Part shown: one piece after another, positions 17,958 through 25,429 of the stretch
Position numbering within the stretch: the stretch's first letter is position 1
How the letters are laid out: each line of letters opens with the position of its first letter
Assembly (NCBI GenBank): GCA_002702065.1
Contig: NZXX01000001.1
Location: 620,001-684,000, forward strand
DNA from: Anaerolineaceae bacterium
Lineage (GTDB): Bacteria > Chloroflexota > Anaerolineae > Aggregatilineales > Phototrophicaceae
Direction of reading: 5' to 3'
DNA: 64,000 bases
The notes under the pieces: model-generated
Told to the model about the DNA's origin: nothing
Database searches by the model: none
The model's input: the letters and a program-made list of their open reading frames with translations, nothing else
Made by a program: the position numbers and the translations under genes

Positions 17958-19670
17958 TCAACGGGCGGCGCCGGGCTGGCCGGGCACGAAGAACCCGTTA
18001 ACAAAGTCCAGACCTTGTAACAGCACAGGCCCCCACATAATCGCGTTGGAGATGATGATGATGGCAATCCACATGCCCCATCGCTCAAAGAGGGCAGGTG
18101 TGCTGCTGGCCGGGCCTTCCGTTTCAATCGGTGCTTCATTTTCGACCGGCTCGGTCGAGCGGAACCAGGTGCCAACCAACACCACATACAGCAGGATGGA
18201 ACTGATGAGCAGGACCACACCGCCGAGCGCCGACAAATTCAACCAGGGCACCCACAGATCGCTGATGTACACGCCGGATGCGCCCAGGTCTGTGCGCCGG
18301 GTTGCGCCGTCGATGCCCGCACGCCCCATACCAGCGCCGAACATCAACATGCCGATAAACCACGTGTAAATCTGCGCCAGAGCCAGCCGGTTGCTGATAA
18401 GCCGCCGCCCCCGAATGAGCGGCACGAGCCAGTACGCGATACCAAAATAGGTCAGTGTGACGGCCCCGGCCAGTGTCATGTGGAAATGACCGACCACCCA
18501 TGTCGTGTTATGCAAGGCGACGTTGAGTGTAAACGACGCATTCATAATGCCGGTGATGCCGCCGACGATAAACAGCAGCATGCCGCATAACTGCGCCGCC
18601 ACCAGCGGATTACCCCAGGGTTGTTTCCAGACCCAGCTTATGAGGCTGCCACCGCGCTTGCGTCCGGCTTTTTCGATGGTCGCCCCCAGGTTGAAGGCCG
18701 TCAGAAAACTGGGGGCCGCCACGACGAACGTAAGCAGTGAATGCGACACCTTTGCCAGTTCGCTGATGCCGGGGTCCACAAACAGATGATGGACGCCAAC
18801 GGGTATCGAGAAGATCATCAGCAGCAGAAAGGCGACCCGTCCCATCGCGTCGCTGAACAGCCCGACGCCAAGCTGCTTGGGCAGCATGGTGTACCACGAC
18901 ACATAAGCCGGGATCAGCCAGAAATATACCAGCGGGTGCCCGAAGAACCAGAACAGAATGCGCGATACCTGGGGATCAGTGGTCTGCACGATGCCCAGCG
19001 ACAACGGCAGCAGCATCGTCAGCACCTCGATGGCGACCCCCAGCGAGGCGGTGATCCACATAATGTAGTTGGCGACGATGGCAAACACCGCCAGCGGCAC
19101 CGCTTTGCCGGGGTTATCTTTGCGCCAGCCCGCGTAGGTGGCGAACACGACTCCCGCCGCGACCCATGAGCCAACAATGACCAGCGCCAGACCAAGATAA
19201 AAGGTCCAGTGGGCCAGCAGCGGGGCATAAAACGTAAACAGTACGTTAGCCTGATTGCTGACGATGGCGTAACCGGTGAGCAGCAGGCCGACGAACATCA
19301 ATACAAAGGCGATCCAGGCCGCCGTTATGCTGGCGAGCGGACGTTGCAGCGACCGCTGCGTGACAAAGTAGCTGAAGCCGACGATAAAGAATGTGGTGAA
19401 CACCAGCGCATTGAGCACGCCATGCACTGTCAGCGCCTGATAGTAGTAGCTGAAGATTGGCATAGCGATGCCCTGACCGCCCAGCGCATCGGTGACGAAG
19501 GGGGAGCGCCGGAACGCCTGAAATGGCCCCATCAACAGGCCGATGGACAACGCGACAAAGGCGATCAGCATATGAATGCCGATCAGTGAACGTTCGCTTT
19601 GCAGCATTGAAAGTGCCGGGAACCGGATGTACGCAGAATCGCGCCCCGATGTGGGTTGAACTGCTTCCAT
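17958..19670 (-). CDS. Cytochrome c oxidase subunit I, b-type (ba3-like)
   Basis: A 570-residue haem-copper oxidase core with about 13 helices. Metal ligands are all present: His83 (low-spin haem, LTVHG), His245 with Tyr249 (CuB and cross-linked Tyr, FGHPLVYFWLIPAY), His294-His295 (CuB, GVHHLF), and His395 and His397 (high-spin and low-spin haem, VVGHFHM). The YSW-type spacing after PAY and the lack of the A-family D-channel motif put it in the B family, as in Thermus ba3. It reduces O2 to water at the cytoplasmic membrane while pumping protons. It is four bases downstream of the subunit II gene in the same operon. Confidence 0.95.
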   Translation of the reverse strand: MEAVQPTSGRDSAYIRFPALSMLQSERSLIGIHMLIAFVALSIGLLMGPFQAFRRSPFVTDALGGQGIAMPIFSYYYQALTVHGVLNALVFTTFFIVGFSYFVTQRSLQRPLASITAAWIAFVLMFVGLLLTGYAIVSNQANVLFTFYAPLLAHWTFYLGLALVIVGSWVAAGVVFATYAGWRKDNPGKAVPLAVFAIVANYIMWITASLGVAIEVLTMLLPLSLGIVQTTDPQVSRILFWFFGHPLVYFWLIPAYVSWYTMLPKQLGVGLFSDAMGRVAFLLLMIFSIPVGVHHLFVDPGISELAKVSHSLLTFVVAAPSFLTAFNLGATIEKAGRKRGGSLISWVWKQPWGNPLVAAQLCGMLLFIVGGITGIMNASFTLNVALHNTTWVVGHFHMTLAGAVTLTYFGIAYWLVPLIRGRRLISNRLALAQIYTWFIGMLMFGAGMGRAGIDGATRRTDLGASGVYISDLWVPWLNLSALGGVVLLISSILLYVVLVGTWFRSTEPVENEAPIETEGPASSTPALFERWGMWIAIIIISNAIMWGPVLLQGLDFVNGFFVPGQPGAAR

Positions 19671-19673
19671 TGC

Positions 19674-20228
19674 CTATACCTCCTCGACCACGATCAGGGC
19701 GTGCATTTGATGATGCGCCCGCCCGCAGTATTCATGACATAAGATGCGAAACTCACCGGGTTCGTTGAACATGACGCTGATCTGCCCAATATGACCGGGG
19801 ACAACCTCGATATTGGCGTTGTGCCGTTCGATGATAAAACCATGCGTTACATCGCGGCTGGTGATGCTGAAGACGACCCTCGACCCCACCGGTACGTGAA
19901 TGACCTGATTGCCAGCATCAACGCCGGAGTAGGTGGAACCGGGGTATTTTGCCTCGAAGTATGTTTTGTAGGTTTCGTCGCTGCCCAGGTCGAATGTCCA
20001 CATCTGGGCGATGATGTGCGCGGTGTACTGGCCGTCGCCCATGTTGCGCAGGCCGGGTTCACCAAACTCCGCATCAAGCGCCAATGGGTTGACAAAATAG
20101 GATGAATCCGGGGTGCTGGGCAGCCGCACACCAAAGATCAGCAAACCGGCGAGCAGGGCCGCGAAAAAGGCACCCATCACGGCGGCGACGATAATGATCC
20201 AGTAGCGCTCATATTGATCAATGTGCAT
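19674..20228 (-). CDS. Cytochrome c oxidase subunit II (CuA protein)
   Basis: A 184-residue protein with one N-terminal transmembrane helix (YWIIIVAAVMGAFFAALLAGLLIFG) and a C-terminal cupredoxin domain. The dinuclear CuA site is complete: His in DVTHGF, then Cys164, Cys168, His172 and Met175 in CHEYCGRAHHQM. The single helix and short domain are typical of B-family subunit II. It accepts electrons from cytochrome c, probably the lipoprotein encoded just upstream, and passes them to subunit I. Its ATG shares one base with the stop of the preceding small gene. Confidence 0.95.
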   Translation of the reverse strand: MHIDQYERYWIIIVAAVMGAFFAALLAGLLIFGVRLPSTPDSSYFVNPLALDAEFGEPGLRNMGDGQYTAHIIAQMWTFDLGSDETYKTYFEAKYPGSTYSGVDAGNQVIHVPVGSRVVFSITSRDVTHGFIIERHNANIEVVPGHIGQISVMFNEPGEFRILCHEYCGRAHHQMHALIVVEEV

Positions 20229-20476
20229 TATGCGCCCCCTCGCAGGATGACAATTTCATGCCAGGTGAGGAAGAAGTAGATGATGTAACCGACGATGAGG
20301 ACGAGCACGAAACGGAACGCACCCTTTGGTTTGAATGCTTCTTCGCGTTTGGCTTCTTCATCAAGCGCCTTGACTGCTGTGTCCAGCGGCGCGGGTGCCG
20401 CCTCGACGGCATCGGGTGTTTCGGACGATTCGGCAAGATTGGCTGTTGGCTTTTCCGGATGTTCATGGTCTGCCAT
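20228..20476 (-). CDS. Small single-helix oxidase subunit (IIa-like)
   Basis: An 82-residue protein with a charged N-terminal half (Glu/Lys/Ala-rich, including LDEEAKREEAFKPKG) and one C-terminal membrane helix (FRFVLVLIVGYIIYFFLTWHEIVIL). Position in the operon, size and a single helix fit the small subunit IIa of ba3 oxidases, although that subunit is poorly conserved, so the identity is inferred from context. The start ATG at 20476 has AGGAGG about six bases upstream, and the stop overlaps the subunit II start (TAATG). Confidence 0.7.
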   Translation of the reverse strand: MADHEHPEKPTANLAESSETPDAVEAAPAPLDTAVKALDEEAKREEAFKPKGAFRFVLVLIVGYIIYFFLTWHEIVILRGGA

Positions 20477-20497
20477 TGGGACCTCCTTTTCTCGGTG

Positions 20498-21001
20498 CTA
20501 CAGGGTCATGAGATAGGCAACCAGATCGTTGATCTGTTCCTCGGAAAAGATGTCGGCATAGACACCGGGCATCAGATTATCCGGGTAGCCCTCGACCACG
20601 TAATCGTGCGGATTCACAATCGAATTGTGGATGTATGCCACAGCGGTTTGCCCGTCGACGCGCGTTGCGGCGCGCTCGGAAATATGGAGCAGCCCCGGCC
20701 CCACCAGCTGACTTTCGGAGTCCGCCAGATGGCATGTGTTGCATGCGAAATTGGCTTCGGCCTGGAAGGTCGTAAACAGGGTCTGACCGTTGGCTACATC
20801 GCCAATGACCTCTGCCGTCGTGCTTTCTCCTGCCTCTGGCGCGGCTGCCGTGGCCGCTGCGGCTTGCTGCGCTTCGGCAGTGGCGGTTGCGCTGCGCGGG
20901 GCGACGTAAACGGTCGGGGTTGTAGGTTGGACGATTTCACCGCGGCCACAGGCTGCCAGCAGAGGGACTAAAAATAGGATTGCATAGAGCGCTCGGTACA
21001 T
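20498..21001 (-). CDS. Cytochrome c lipoprotein, probable electron donor to the oxidase
   Basis: A 167-residue protein with a signal peptide ending in a lipobox (FLVPLLAAC) so it is likely membrane-tethered outside the cell. An Ala/Thr/Pro-rich linker spans ~30-65. The haem domain has CNTCH (covalent c-type haem) with the axial Met likely in DNLMPGVY, and the GQTLFTTFQ...VGPGLLHI pattern of class I cytochromes c. It opens the oxidase operon and most plausibly feeds electrons to CuA. ATG 21001 is preferred to a TTG six bases earlier. Confidence 0.9.
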   Translation of the reverse strand: MYRALYAILFLVPLLAACGRGEIVQPTTPTVYVAPRSATATAEAQQAAAATAAAPEAGESTTAEVIGDVANGQTLFTTFQAEANFACNTCHLADSESQLVGPGLLHISERAATRVDGQTAVAYIHNSIVNPHDYVVEGYPDNLMPGVYADIFSEEQINDLVAYLMTL

Positions 21002-21109
21002 GGGCAAAACCTTTGGTCAATATCTGATTGCTGTTACAAATGGTAAAATAGCTTGGATCATCTTACCCATATTGCAACCGGACATCAGGTGATGATCGAT
21101 AGAAAATAA

Positions 21110-21125
21110 TGTGACAAATGTCATC
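21110..21125. promoter_or_regulatory. CRP/FNR-like site upstream of the oxidase operon
   Basis: TGTGA-CAAATG-TCATC matches the CRP half-site spacing (TGTGA-N6-TCACA) with a perfect left arm and three matching bases in the right arm. It is 109 bases upstream of the cytochrome c gene and 56 bases upstream of the divergent gene at 21181, so it could serve either. The identity of the regulator is not known. Confidence 0.35.
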
Positions 21126-21180
21126 AATATAAAGACATAATACACTACACACTACATTCTTAAAGAAGCGGGGTGTTGAT

Positions 21181-21591
21181 ATGCGACAGTTTGAAATACT
21201 CGACCAGATGACGACTGATGAGCAAAGTGGTATGGTGACGTTATCGAAACAGGATGATGCGAACCAGCACCCACAAATGGCGCTGCGTCGGGAAGGCGTC
21301 TATATCGCAATCTCCGCCCGGTTTGGCCCGACCGAGATCGCGCTGCGTCCCCACTTCGAGGATTTTGTGCGTCTGCTGCGACGTTTGCAGCCGGTCGAAG
21401 GGTTGCAGACAACCCGGCAGGTTGGGACATCGCAAGCCTATCTGGCGATTGGTCTGCGTACCGATGGCACGCTGGTGGTGCGTCCGACTATTGCCGCCGA
21501 CGCGACCGGGTACTTCACCATCAATCTGGCGCTCAGCCCGGATGTGCGTCAGGCGCTGTTTGACTGGTTGAATGTCGAGCAGGATGCCTGA
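21181..21591 (+). CDS. Hypothetical protein, 136 residues
   Basis: No signal peptide or membrane segment is seen. The predicted secondary structure is mixed alpha/beta, with a middle part MALRREGVYIAISARFGPTEIALRPHFEDFVRLLRRL and a C-terminal LSPDVRQALFDWLNV. I do not recognise the family. The hypothetical protein at 43684-44301 ends in a loosely similar LTPDARSQLLEWLK, a hint of a shared domain but too weak to claim. GGGGTGTTG just before ATG 21181 may act as the ribosome binding site. The gene is divergent from the oxidase operon and ends just before the glycine riboswitch. Confidence 0.6.
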   Translation: MRQFEILDQMTTDEQSGMVTLSKQDDANQHPQMALRREGVYIAISARFGPTEIALRPHFEDFVRLLRRLQPVEGLQTTRQVGTSQAYLAIGLRTDGTLVVRPTIAADATGYFTINLALSPDVRQALFDWLNVEQDA

Positions 21592-21630
21592 TTCATTGCC
21601 AATTTGAGGCCGGCCATATACAATACACTG

Positions 21631-21745
21631 GGAGGCTGTGGAGAGAGTTCTGCTGGGATTGCACAGGCAGACGCCGAAGGGGCAAGTCGCCAGATGGGCT
21701 GGGCTGGTGGCGAAACTCTCAGGCAACAGGGATTCGCAGACTCGT
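21631..21745 (+). ncRNA. Glycine riboswitch (single aptamer)
   Basis: The conserved glycine-aptamer blocks occur in order: GGAGAGAGTTCTG (from 21639), ACGCCGAAGGGGCAA (21671-21685), GGCGAAACTCTCAGGCAACAGG (21709-21730) and a closing GCAGA. Only one complete aptamer is present, followed by a short hairpin CACT-CTGAA-AGTG (21747-21759) that could serve as the ghost partner of a type-1 singlet. An intrinsic terminator follows at 21771. Downstream lie gcvH-gcvPA-gcvPB, so glycine binding should prevent termination and switch on glycine cleavage. Confidence 0.93.
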
Positions 21746-21770
21746 ACACTCTGAAAGTGACTGCACTGAC

Positions 21771-21804
21771 AGAGCGCACAGCGTATGTTGTGCGCTCTTT
21801 TTTT
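21771..21804 (+). terminator. Riboswitch-controlled intrinsic terminator before gcvH
   Basis: The stem AGAGCGCACA / TGTGCGCTCT (10 perfect pairs) with an 8-base loop is followed by seven Ts. It sits between the glycine aptamer and the gcvH ribosome binding site, so it is the expression platform: in the absence of glycine, transcription should stop here. Confidence 0.9.
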
Positions 21805-21829
21805 ATCCAGTTTGAGGAGATCATCTGTT

Positions 21830-22222
21830 ATGGGCAAATGGAATACACCGGCGGATCTGAAGTACTCAAAAAGCGACGAGTGGCTGCGGATTGACGGCGA
21901 TACAGCCACGGTCGGCATTACAGATTATGCGCAGGACCAGTTGAATGATGTGGTTTTTCTGGAACTGCCCGAAGTCGGCGCAGCATTTGGGGCGGATTCT
22001 GTGTTTGGCGTGGTGGAATCAGTCAAAGCAGCTTCTGACCTGCACCTGCCGGTCAGCGGCACGATTACCGAGGTTAACCACGCTGCCGAAGACGAACCGG
22101 AAACCGTCAATACGGCCCCCTACGACGCTGGCTGGCTGGTCAAGATCAAGCTGAATAACCCCGCCGAAGCCGACAGTCTGATGGATGCTGACGCCTACAC
22201 CACCTACTGCGAAGATCGCTAG
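21830..22222 (+). CDS. gcvH: Glycine cleavage system H protein
   Basis: A 130-residue lipoyl carrier protein. The lipoylation site is the Lys in VVESVKAASDLHLPVSG, the family-typical ESVKA motif, and the domain runs KYSKSDEWLRIDGDTATVGITDYAQDQLNDVVFLELPEVG at the N-terminus, as in GcvH generally. It shuttles the aminomethyl group from the P protein to the T protein and the reduced lipoate to the L protein. ATG 21830 with TGAGGAGA ten bases upstream is the start; the frame that runs further upstream overlaps the terminator. First gene of the riboswitch-controlled operon. Confidence 0.97.
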   Translation: MGKWNTPADLKYSKSDEWLRIDGDTATVGITDYAQDQLNDVVFLELPEVGAAFGADSVFGVVESVKAASDLHLPVSGTITEVNHAAEDEPETVNTAPYDAGWLVKIKLNNPAEADSLMDADAYTTYCEDR

Positions 22223-22321
22223 GCACGCTTGTCAGCTGCAAACGCTCACATGGACTGATGCGGCCTGTCAGAACATGCTGACCGCTTTATCCCGTCCGTT
22301 ACGGAATGAACAAAGAGGACT

Positions 22322-23659
22322 ATGACCTACATACCGCATACTGAAACCGAGCGCCAGCAGATGCTGTCTGCGGTCGGTGTTACGACAATTGAAGACCTGT
22401 TTGAAGCGGTGCCGTCACGCCATCGTTTCCCGTCGCTCGACCTGCCGGATGCGCTGAGCGAAATGGATGTGATGGCGGAACTGATGGCGCTGGCCGAAGC
22501 CAACGACCACGCGCAGGATTACGCCATCTTCCGCGGGGCCGGGGCCTATCATCATTTTGTCCCCTCCGCCGTGAACCACATGCTGCTGCGTGGTGAGTTT
22601 TTTACGGCCTATACGCCCTATCAGCCAGAACTGAGCCAGGGCACGTTGCAGGCAGTTTTCGAATACCAGAGCATGATCTGTGCGCTGACCGGTATGGACG
22701 CCGCCAATGCCAGCCATTATGACGGCGCGACCAGTTTTGCCGAAGCGGTCACCATGGCGGTGGAAGTTGGCCGCCAGAAGCGCAAAAAGATTATCGTCAG
22801 CCCGGATGTAAACCCGCAGTTCCGCGCGGTGGCACACACCTATCATCAGGGGACGGGCGTGCGCTTTGTCGGCGATAAGGGCCGCGCCACCATTACCGAT
22901 CTGATTGACATGCTGGATGAAAACACGGCCATGCTGGCAGTGCAGTATCCGAACTTCCTGGGGCAGATCGATGATTTCAAGGAGCTGTCACAGAAGGTGC
23001 ATGACGCCGGGGCGCTGCTGGTTTTCGTGGTGAACCCGATGGCGCTGGCAATGTTCAAAAGTCCCGGCGAGCTGGGGGCTGATATTGTTGTGGGCGAAGG
23101 CCAGCCACTGGGTATTCCGCTGAGTTATGGCGGGCCGTATCTGGGGTTCTTTGCCACCCGCACCAAACACGTGCGCAAGATTGCCGGGCGTCTGGTAGGC
23201 GAAACGGTTGACCAGGATGGCAAGCGCGCCTATGTGATGACGCTGCGCCCGCGCGAACAGGACATCCGCCGCGAGAAAGCCACCAGCAATATCTGTACCA
23301 ATCAGGGGTTGATGGCGCTGGCGGCAGGCATTTACCTGTCGCTGATGGGCAAGACGGGCCTGCGCAAAGCGGCTGAATTATGCTATCACAAGGCACATTA
23401 CGCAGCAGACCAGATCAACAAGCTGGATGGCTACGAAGTTGAATTGCGCAAGCCGTTCTTCAACGAGTTTGTGGTCAAATGTCCGCGTCCGGTCAAAGCG
23501 ATCAACGACAGCCTCATCGAACAGGGCATCATCGGTGGCTATGATCTGGGCAAGGATTATGCAGATTTCAAGGATCACATGCTGGTATGTGTCACCGAGA
23601 TGAACAGCCGTGAAGAAATCGACGCGCTGGTTGAAGGGTTGAAGGAGGCTGCACAATGA
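22322..23659 (+). CDS. gcvPA: Glycine dehydrogenase (decarboxylating) subunit 1
   Basis: A 445-residue N-terminal half of the split P protein. Family landmarks include SFLGAG-like IFRGAGAYHHFVPSAVNHML, EFFTAYTPYQPELSQGTLQAVFEYQSMICALTGMDAANASHYDGATSFAEA, and the GQPLGIPLSYGGPYLGFF stretch. It forms a heterotetramer with GcvPB and decarboxylates glycine at a PLP held by the partner. AGAGGA precedes ATG 22322. Its stop overlaps the gcvPB start by four bases, giving translational coupling and equal amounts of both subunits. A gap of 99 bases separates it from gcvH. Confidence 0.96.
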   Translation: MTYIPHTETERQQMLSAVGVTTIEDLFEAVPSRHRFPSLDLPDALSEMDVMAELMALAEANDHAQDYAIFRGAGAYHHFVPSAVNHMLLRGEFFTAYTPYQPELSQGTLQAVFEYQSMICALTGMDAANASHYDGATSFAEAVTMAVEVGRQKRKKIIVSPDVNPQFRAVAHTYHQGTGVRFVGDKGRATITDLIDMLDENTAMLAVQYPNFLGQIDDFKELSQKVHDAGALLVFVVNPMALAMFKSPGELGADIVVGEGQPLGIPLSYGGPYLGFFATRTKHVRKIAGRLVGETVDQDGKRAYVMTLRPREQDIRREKATSNICTNQGLMALAAGIYLSLMGKTGLRKAAELCYHKAHYAADQINKLDGYEVELRKPFFNEFVVKCPRPVKAINDSLIEQGIIGGYDLGKDYADFKDHMLVCVTEMNSREEIDALVEGLKEAAQ

Positions 23660-25137
23660 CGCAACCGACGATTTACGAGATCAGCGCCAACGAACGGGTG
23701 GGCGTGCGCCTGCCAGCTGTCGATGTGCCGGAGGCGTCGCTGCCCAAAGACCTGCTGCGCGATGACCTGGATCTGCCCGAAGTCAGCGAGCTTCAGGTGA
23801 TCCGGCACTTCACCAACCTCAGCCAGAAGAACTACGCCATCGACAAAGGCTTTTATCCGCTGGGGTCCTGTACGATGAAGTACAACCCGCGTCTGAATGA
23901 AGATGTCGCCCGTCTGCCGGGTTTTGCGCATCTGCACCCGCTAACGGATGAAGAAGGCGCGCAGGGGGCGCTGGCGCTGATGTATCAGTTGCAGGGCTGG
24001 CTGGCGGAGATCAGCGGCTTTGACAAGGTGAGTCTGGTGCCGGCGGCGGGTGCGCAGGGTGAATTCGCCGGTATTTTGATGATCCGCAAGTATCATGAGG
24101 ATCGTGGCGATAGCAAGCGCACCAAGATTCTGGTGCCCAACAGTGCGCATGGCACCAACCCGGCGACCGTGACGATGGCCGGGTATCAGAGTGTCGAACT
24201 GCCTTCGGACGAACACGGCGATGTCGACCTCGACGCGCTGCGGGCGGCCTGTGATGACACCGTCGCGGGCATGATGATCACAGTACCGAACACGCTGGGT
24301 TTGTTCGAGGGGCATATTCTCGATGTCATCAAAGCTGTGCACGACTGCGGCGGCCTGATGTACATGGACGGTGCCAACATGAACGCGCTGATGGGCGTGG
24401 TCAAGCCCGGCGAACTCGGTTTTGACGTGATGCACTATAACCTTCACAAAACCTTTTCGACCCCGCATGGCGGCGGCGGCCCCGGTTCCGGTGCTGTTGG
24501 CGTCAACGAGAAACTGGCGCCGTATCTGCCCGGTCCGGTGGTGGAAATTGTCGAGGAACCGACCGAGGATGAAGAAGCCCCGCTGTATGGCCTGCGTATG
24601 CCGGAGAAATCCATTGGTCAGCTAAAAGCCTTCTATGGCAACTTCGGGATGCACAACCGCGCTTACACCTACATCCGCATTCACGGGGCGGAAGGCATCA
24701 AGGATATTTCGCGCCATGCGGTGCTGAATGCCAATTACATCCGCGCCAAGCTGAAAGACACCTACACTATTCCGTATCCGCGCATCTGCGGCCACGAATT
24801 TGTGCTGGAGGGACACTTCGAGGGTGTGGACGATGTGCACGCGCTGGACATTTCCAAGCGGCTGATGGATTACAACTTCCACCCGCCGACGAACTACTTC
24901 CCGCTGATTGTGCCGGAAGCGTTGTTGATTGAACCGACGGAAACCGAGGACAAGGCGACGCTCGACAGCTTCATCGACGCCATGAAGAAGATCGCGCAGG
25001 AAGCGCACGACGACCCGGACCTGCTCAAGACGGCCCCGCACAACCTGCCGGTGTCGCGCCTGGATGAAGTGCGGGCAGCCAAGCAGCTGGTGTTGTGCTG
25101 TATCGAAATTCCGTCGTGGGCTGAAGCGGGCGACTAA
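23656..25137 (+). CDS. gcvPB: Glycine dehydrogenase (decarboxylating) subunit 2
   Basis: A 493-residue C-terminal half of the P protein, carrying the PLP lysine in MHYNLHKTFSTPHGGGGPGSG. Other landmarks are FYPLGSCTMKYNPR, the LVPAAGAQGEFAG loop, NSAHGTNPATVTMAGY and the MNALMGVVKPGELG segment. With GcvPA it releases CO2 from glycine and loads the aminomethyl group on GcvH. It ends the gcv operon; GcvT is missing here and is found instead fused to SHMT at 29518-32679. The next recognisable terminator is about 260 bases downstream. Confidence 0.96.
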   Translation: MTQPTIYEISANERVGVRLPAVDVPEASLPKDLLRDDLDLPEVSELQVIRHFTNLSQKNYAIDKGFYPLGSCTMKYNPRLNEDVARLPGFAHLHPLTDEEGAQGALALMYQLQGWLAEISGFDKVSLVPAAGAQGEFAGILMIRKYHEDRGDSKRTKILVPNSAHGTNPATVTMAGYQSVELPSDEHGDVDLDALRAACDDTVAGMMITVPNTLGLFEGHILDVIKAVHDCGGLMYMDGANMNALMGVVKPGELGFDVMHYNLHKTFSTPHGGGGPGSGAVGVNEKLAPYLPGPVVEIVEEPTEDEEAPLYGLRMPEKSIGQLKAFYGNFGMHNRAYTYIRIHGAEGIKDISRHAVLNANYIRAKLKDTYTIPYPRICGHEFVLEGHFEGVDDVHALDISKRLMDYNFHPPTNYFPLIVPEALLIEPTETEDKATLDSFIDAMKKIAQEAHDDPDLLKTAPHNLPVSRLDEVRAAKQLVLCCIEIPSWAEAGD

Positions 25138-25212
25138 GCACACAGCCGAAAGTTACTGTGCGAGATAAGCAACCTACGTTGGTTTACATTTCACTTCATA
25201 ATCGTTGACTTT

Positions 25213-25297
25213 ACCTCACCCCTGCCAACCTACGGTTGTCTTTCCCCTCTCCATCGATGGAGAGGGGGTGGATCGCGCAGCGAGACGGGGGTGAGGT
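25213..25297. repeat. Composite palindromic (REP/MITE-like) element
   Basis: The outer arms ACCTCACCCC (25213-25222) and GGGGTGAGGT (25288-25297) are exact complements, and inside them lies a perfect 24-base palindrome at 25244-25267 (core CTCCATCGATGGAG). The nested layout is that of small non-autonomous dispersed repeats; CCTCACCCC/CCCCTCTCC elements of this style are common between genes in several bacterial phyla. There is no internal coding sequence. It could also fold as mRNA hairpin protecting the gcv transcript end. Confidence 0.75.
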
Positions 25298-25359
25298 CTA
25301 GAAGCTTTTACCTTTTTTTAACCAGCGTACGTCACTTGTACATATAAAAACCGATTTAC

Positions 25360-25377
25360 GGGACTTTCGGACAATGG
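25360..25377. promoter_or_regulatory. GGGACTTTCGG motif, possible response-regulator site
   Basis: GGGACTTTCGGACAATGG resembles the left half of the DosR/DevR (NarL-type) box. A related sequence, GGGACTATCCGGGCCCC, occurs at 32850-32866 upstream of the dockerin gene. The resemblance is by eye only, and no matching regulator is in the window. Confidence 0.2.
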
Positions 25378-25394
25378 CTTAGGATGAACAGCAG

Positions 25395-25424
25395 AGGGGC
25401 GCAAAGTGGTGCGCCCCTTTTTTG
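25395..25424 (+). terminator. Rho-independent terminator
   Basis: The stem AGGGGCGCA / TGCGCCCCT (nine perfect pairs) has a 6-base loop and six Ts after it. It may end the gcv transcript 258 bases beyond its last stop, or a separate short RNA starting near the AT-rich box TATAAA at 25343. The convergent hydrolase gene ends at 25430. Confidence 0.85.
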
Positions 25425-25429
25425 TTGCG

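Noticed and set aside
21746..21770. A second complete glycine aptamer downstream of the first
   Set aside because: The conserved aptamer blocks occur only once; only a short hairpin follows before the terminator.
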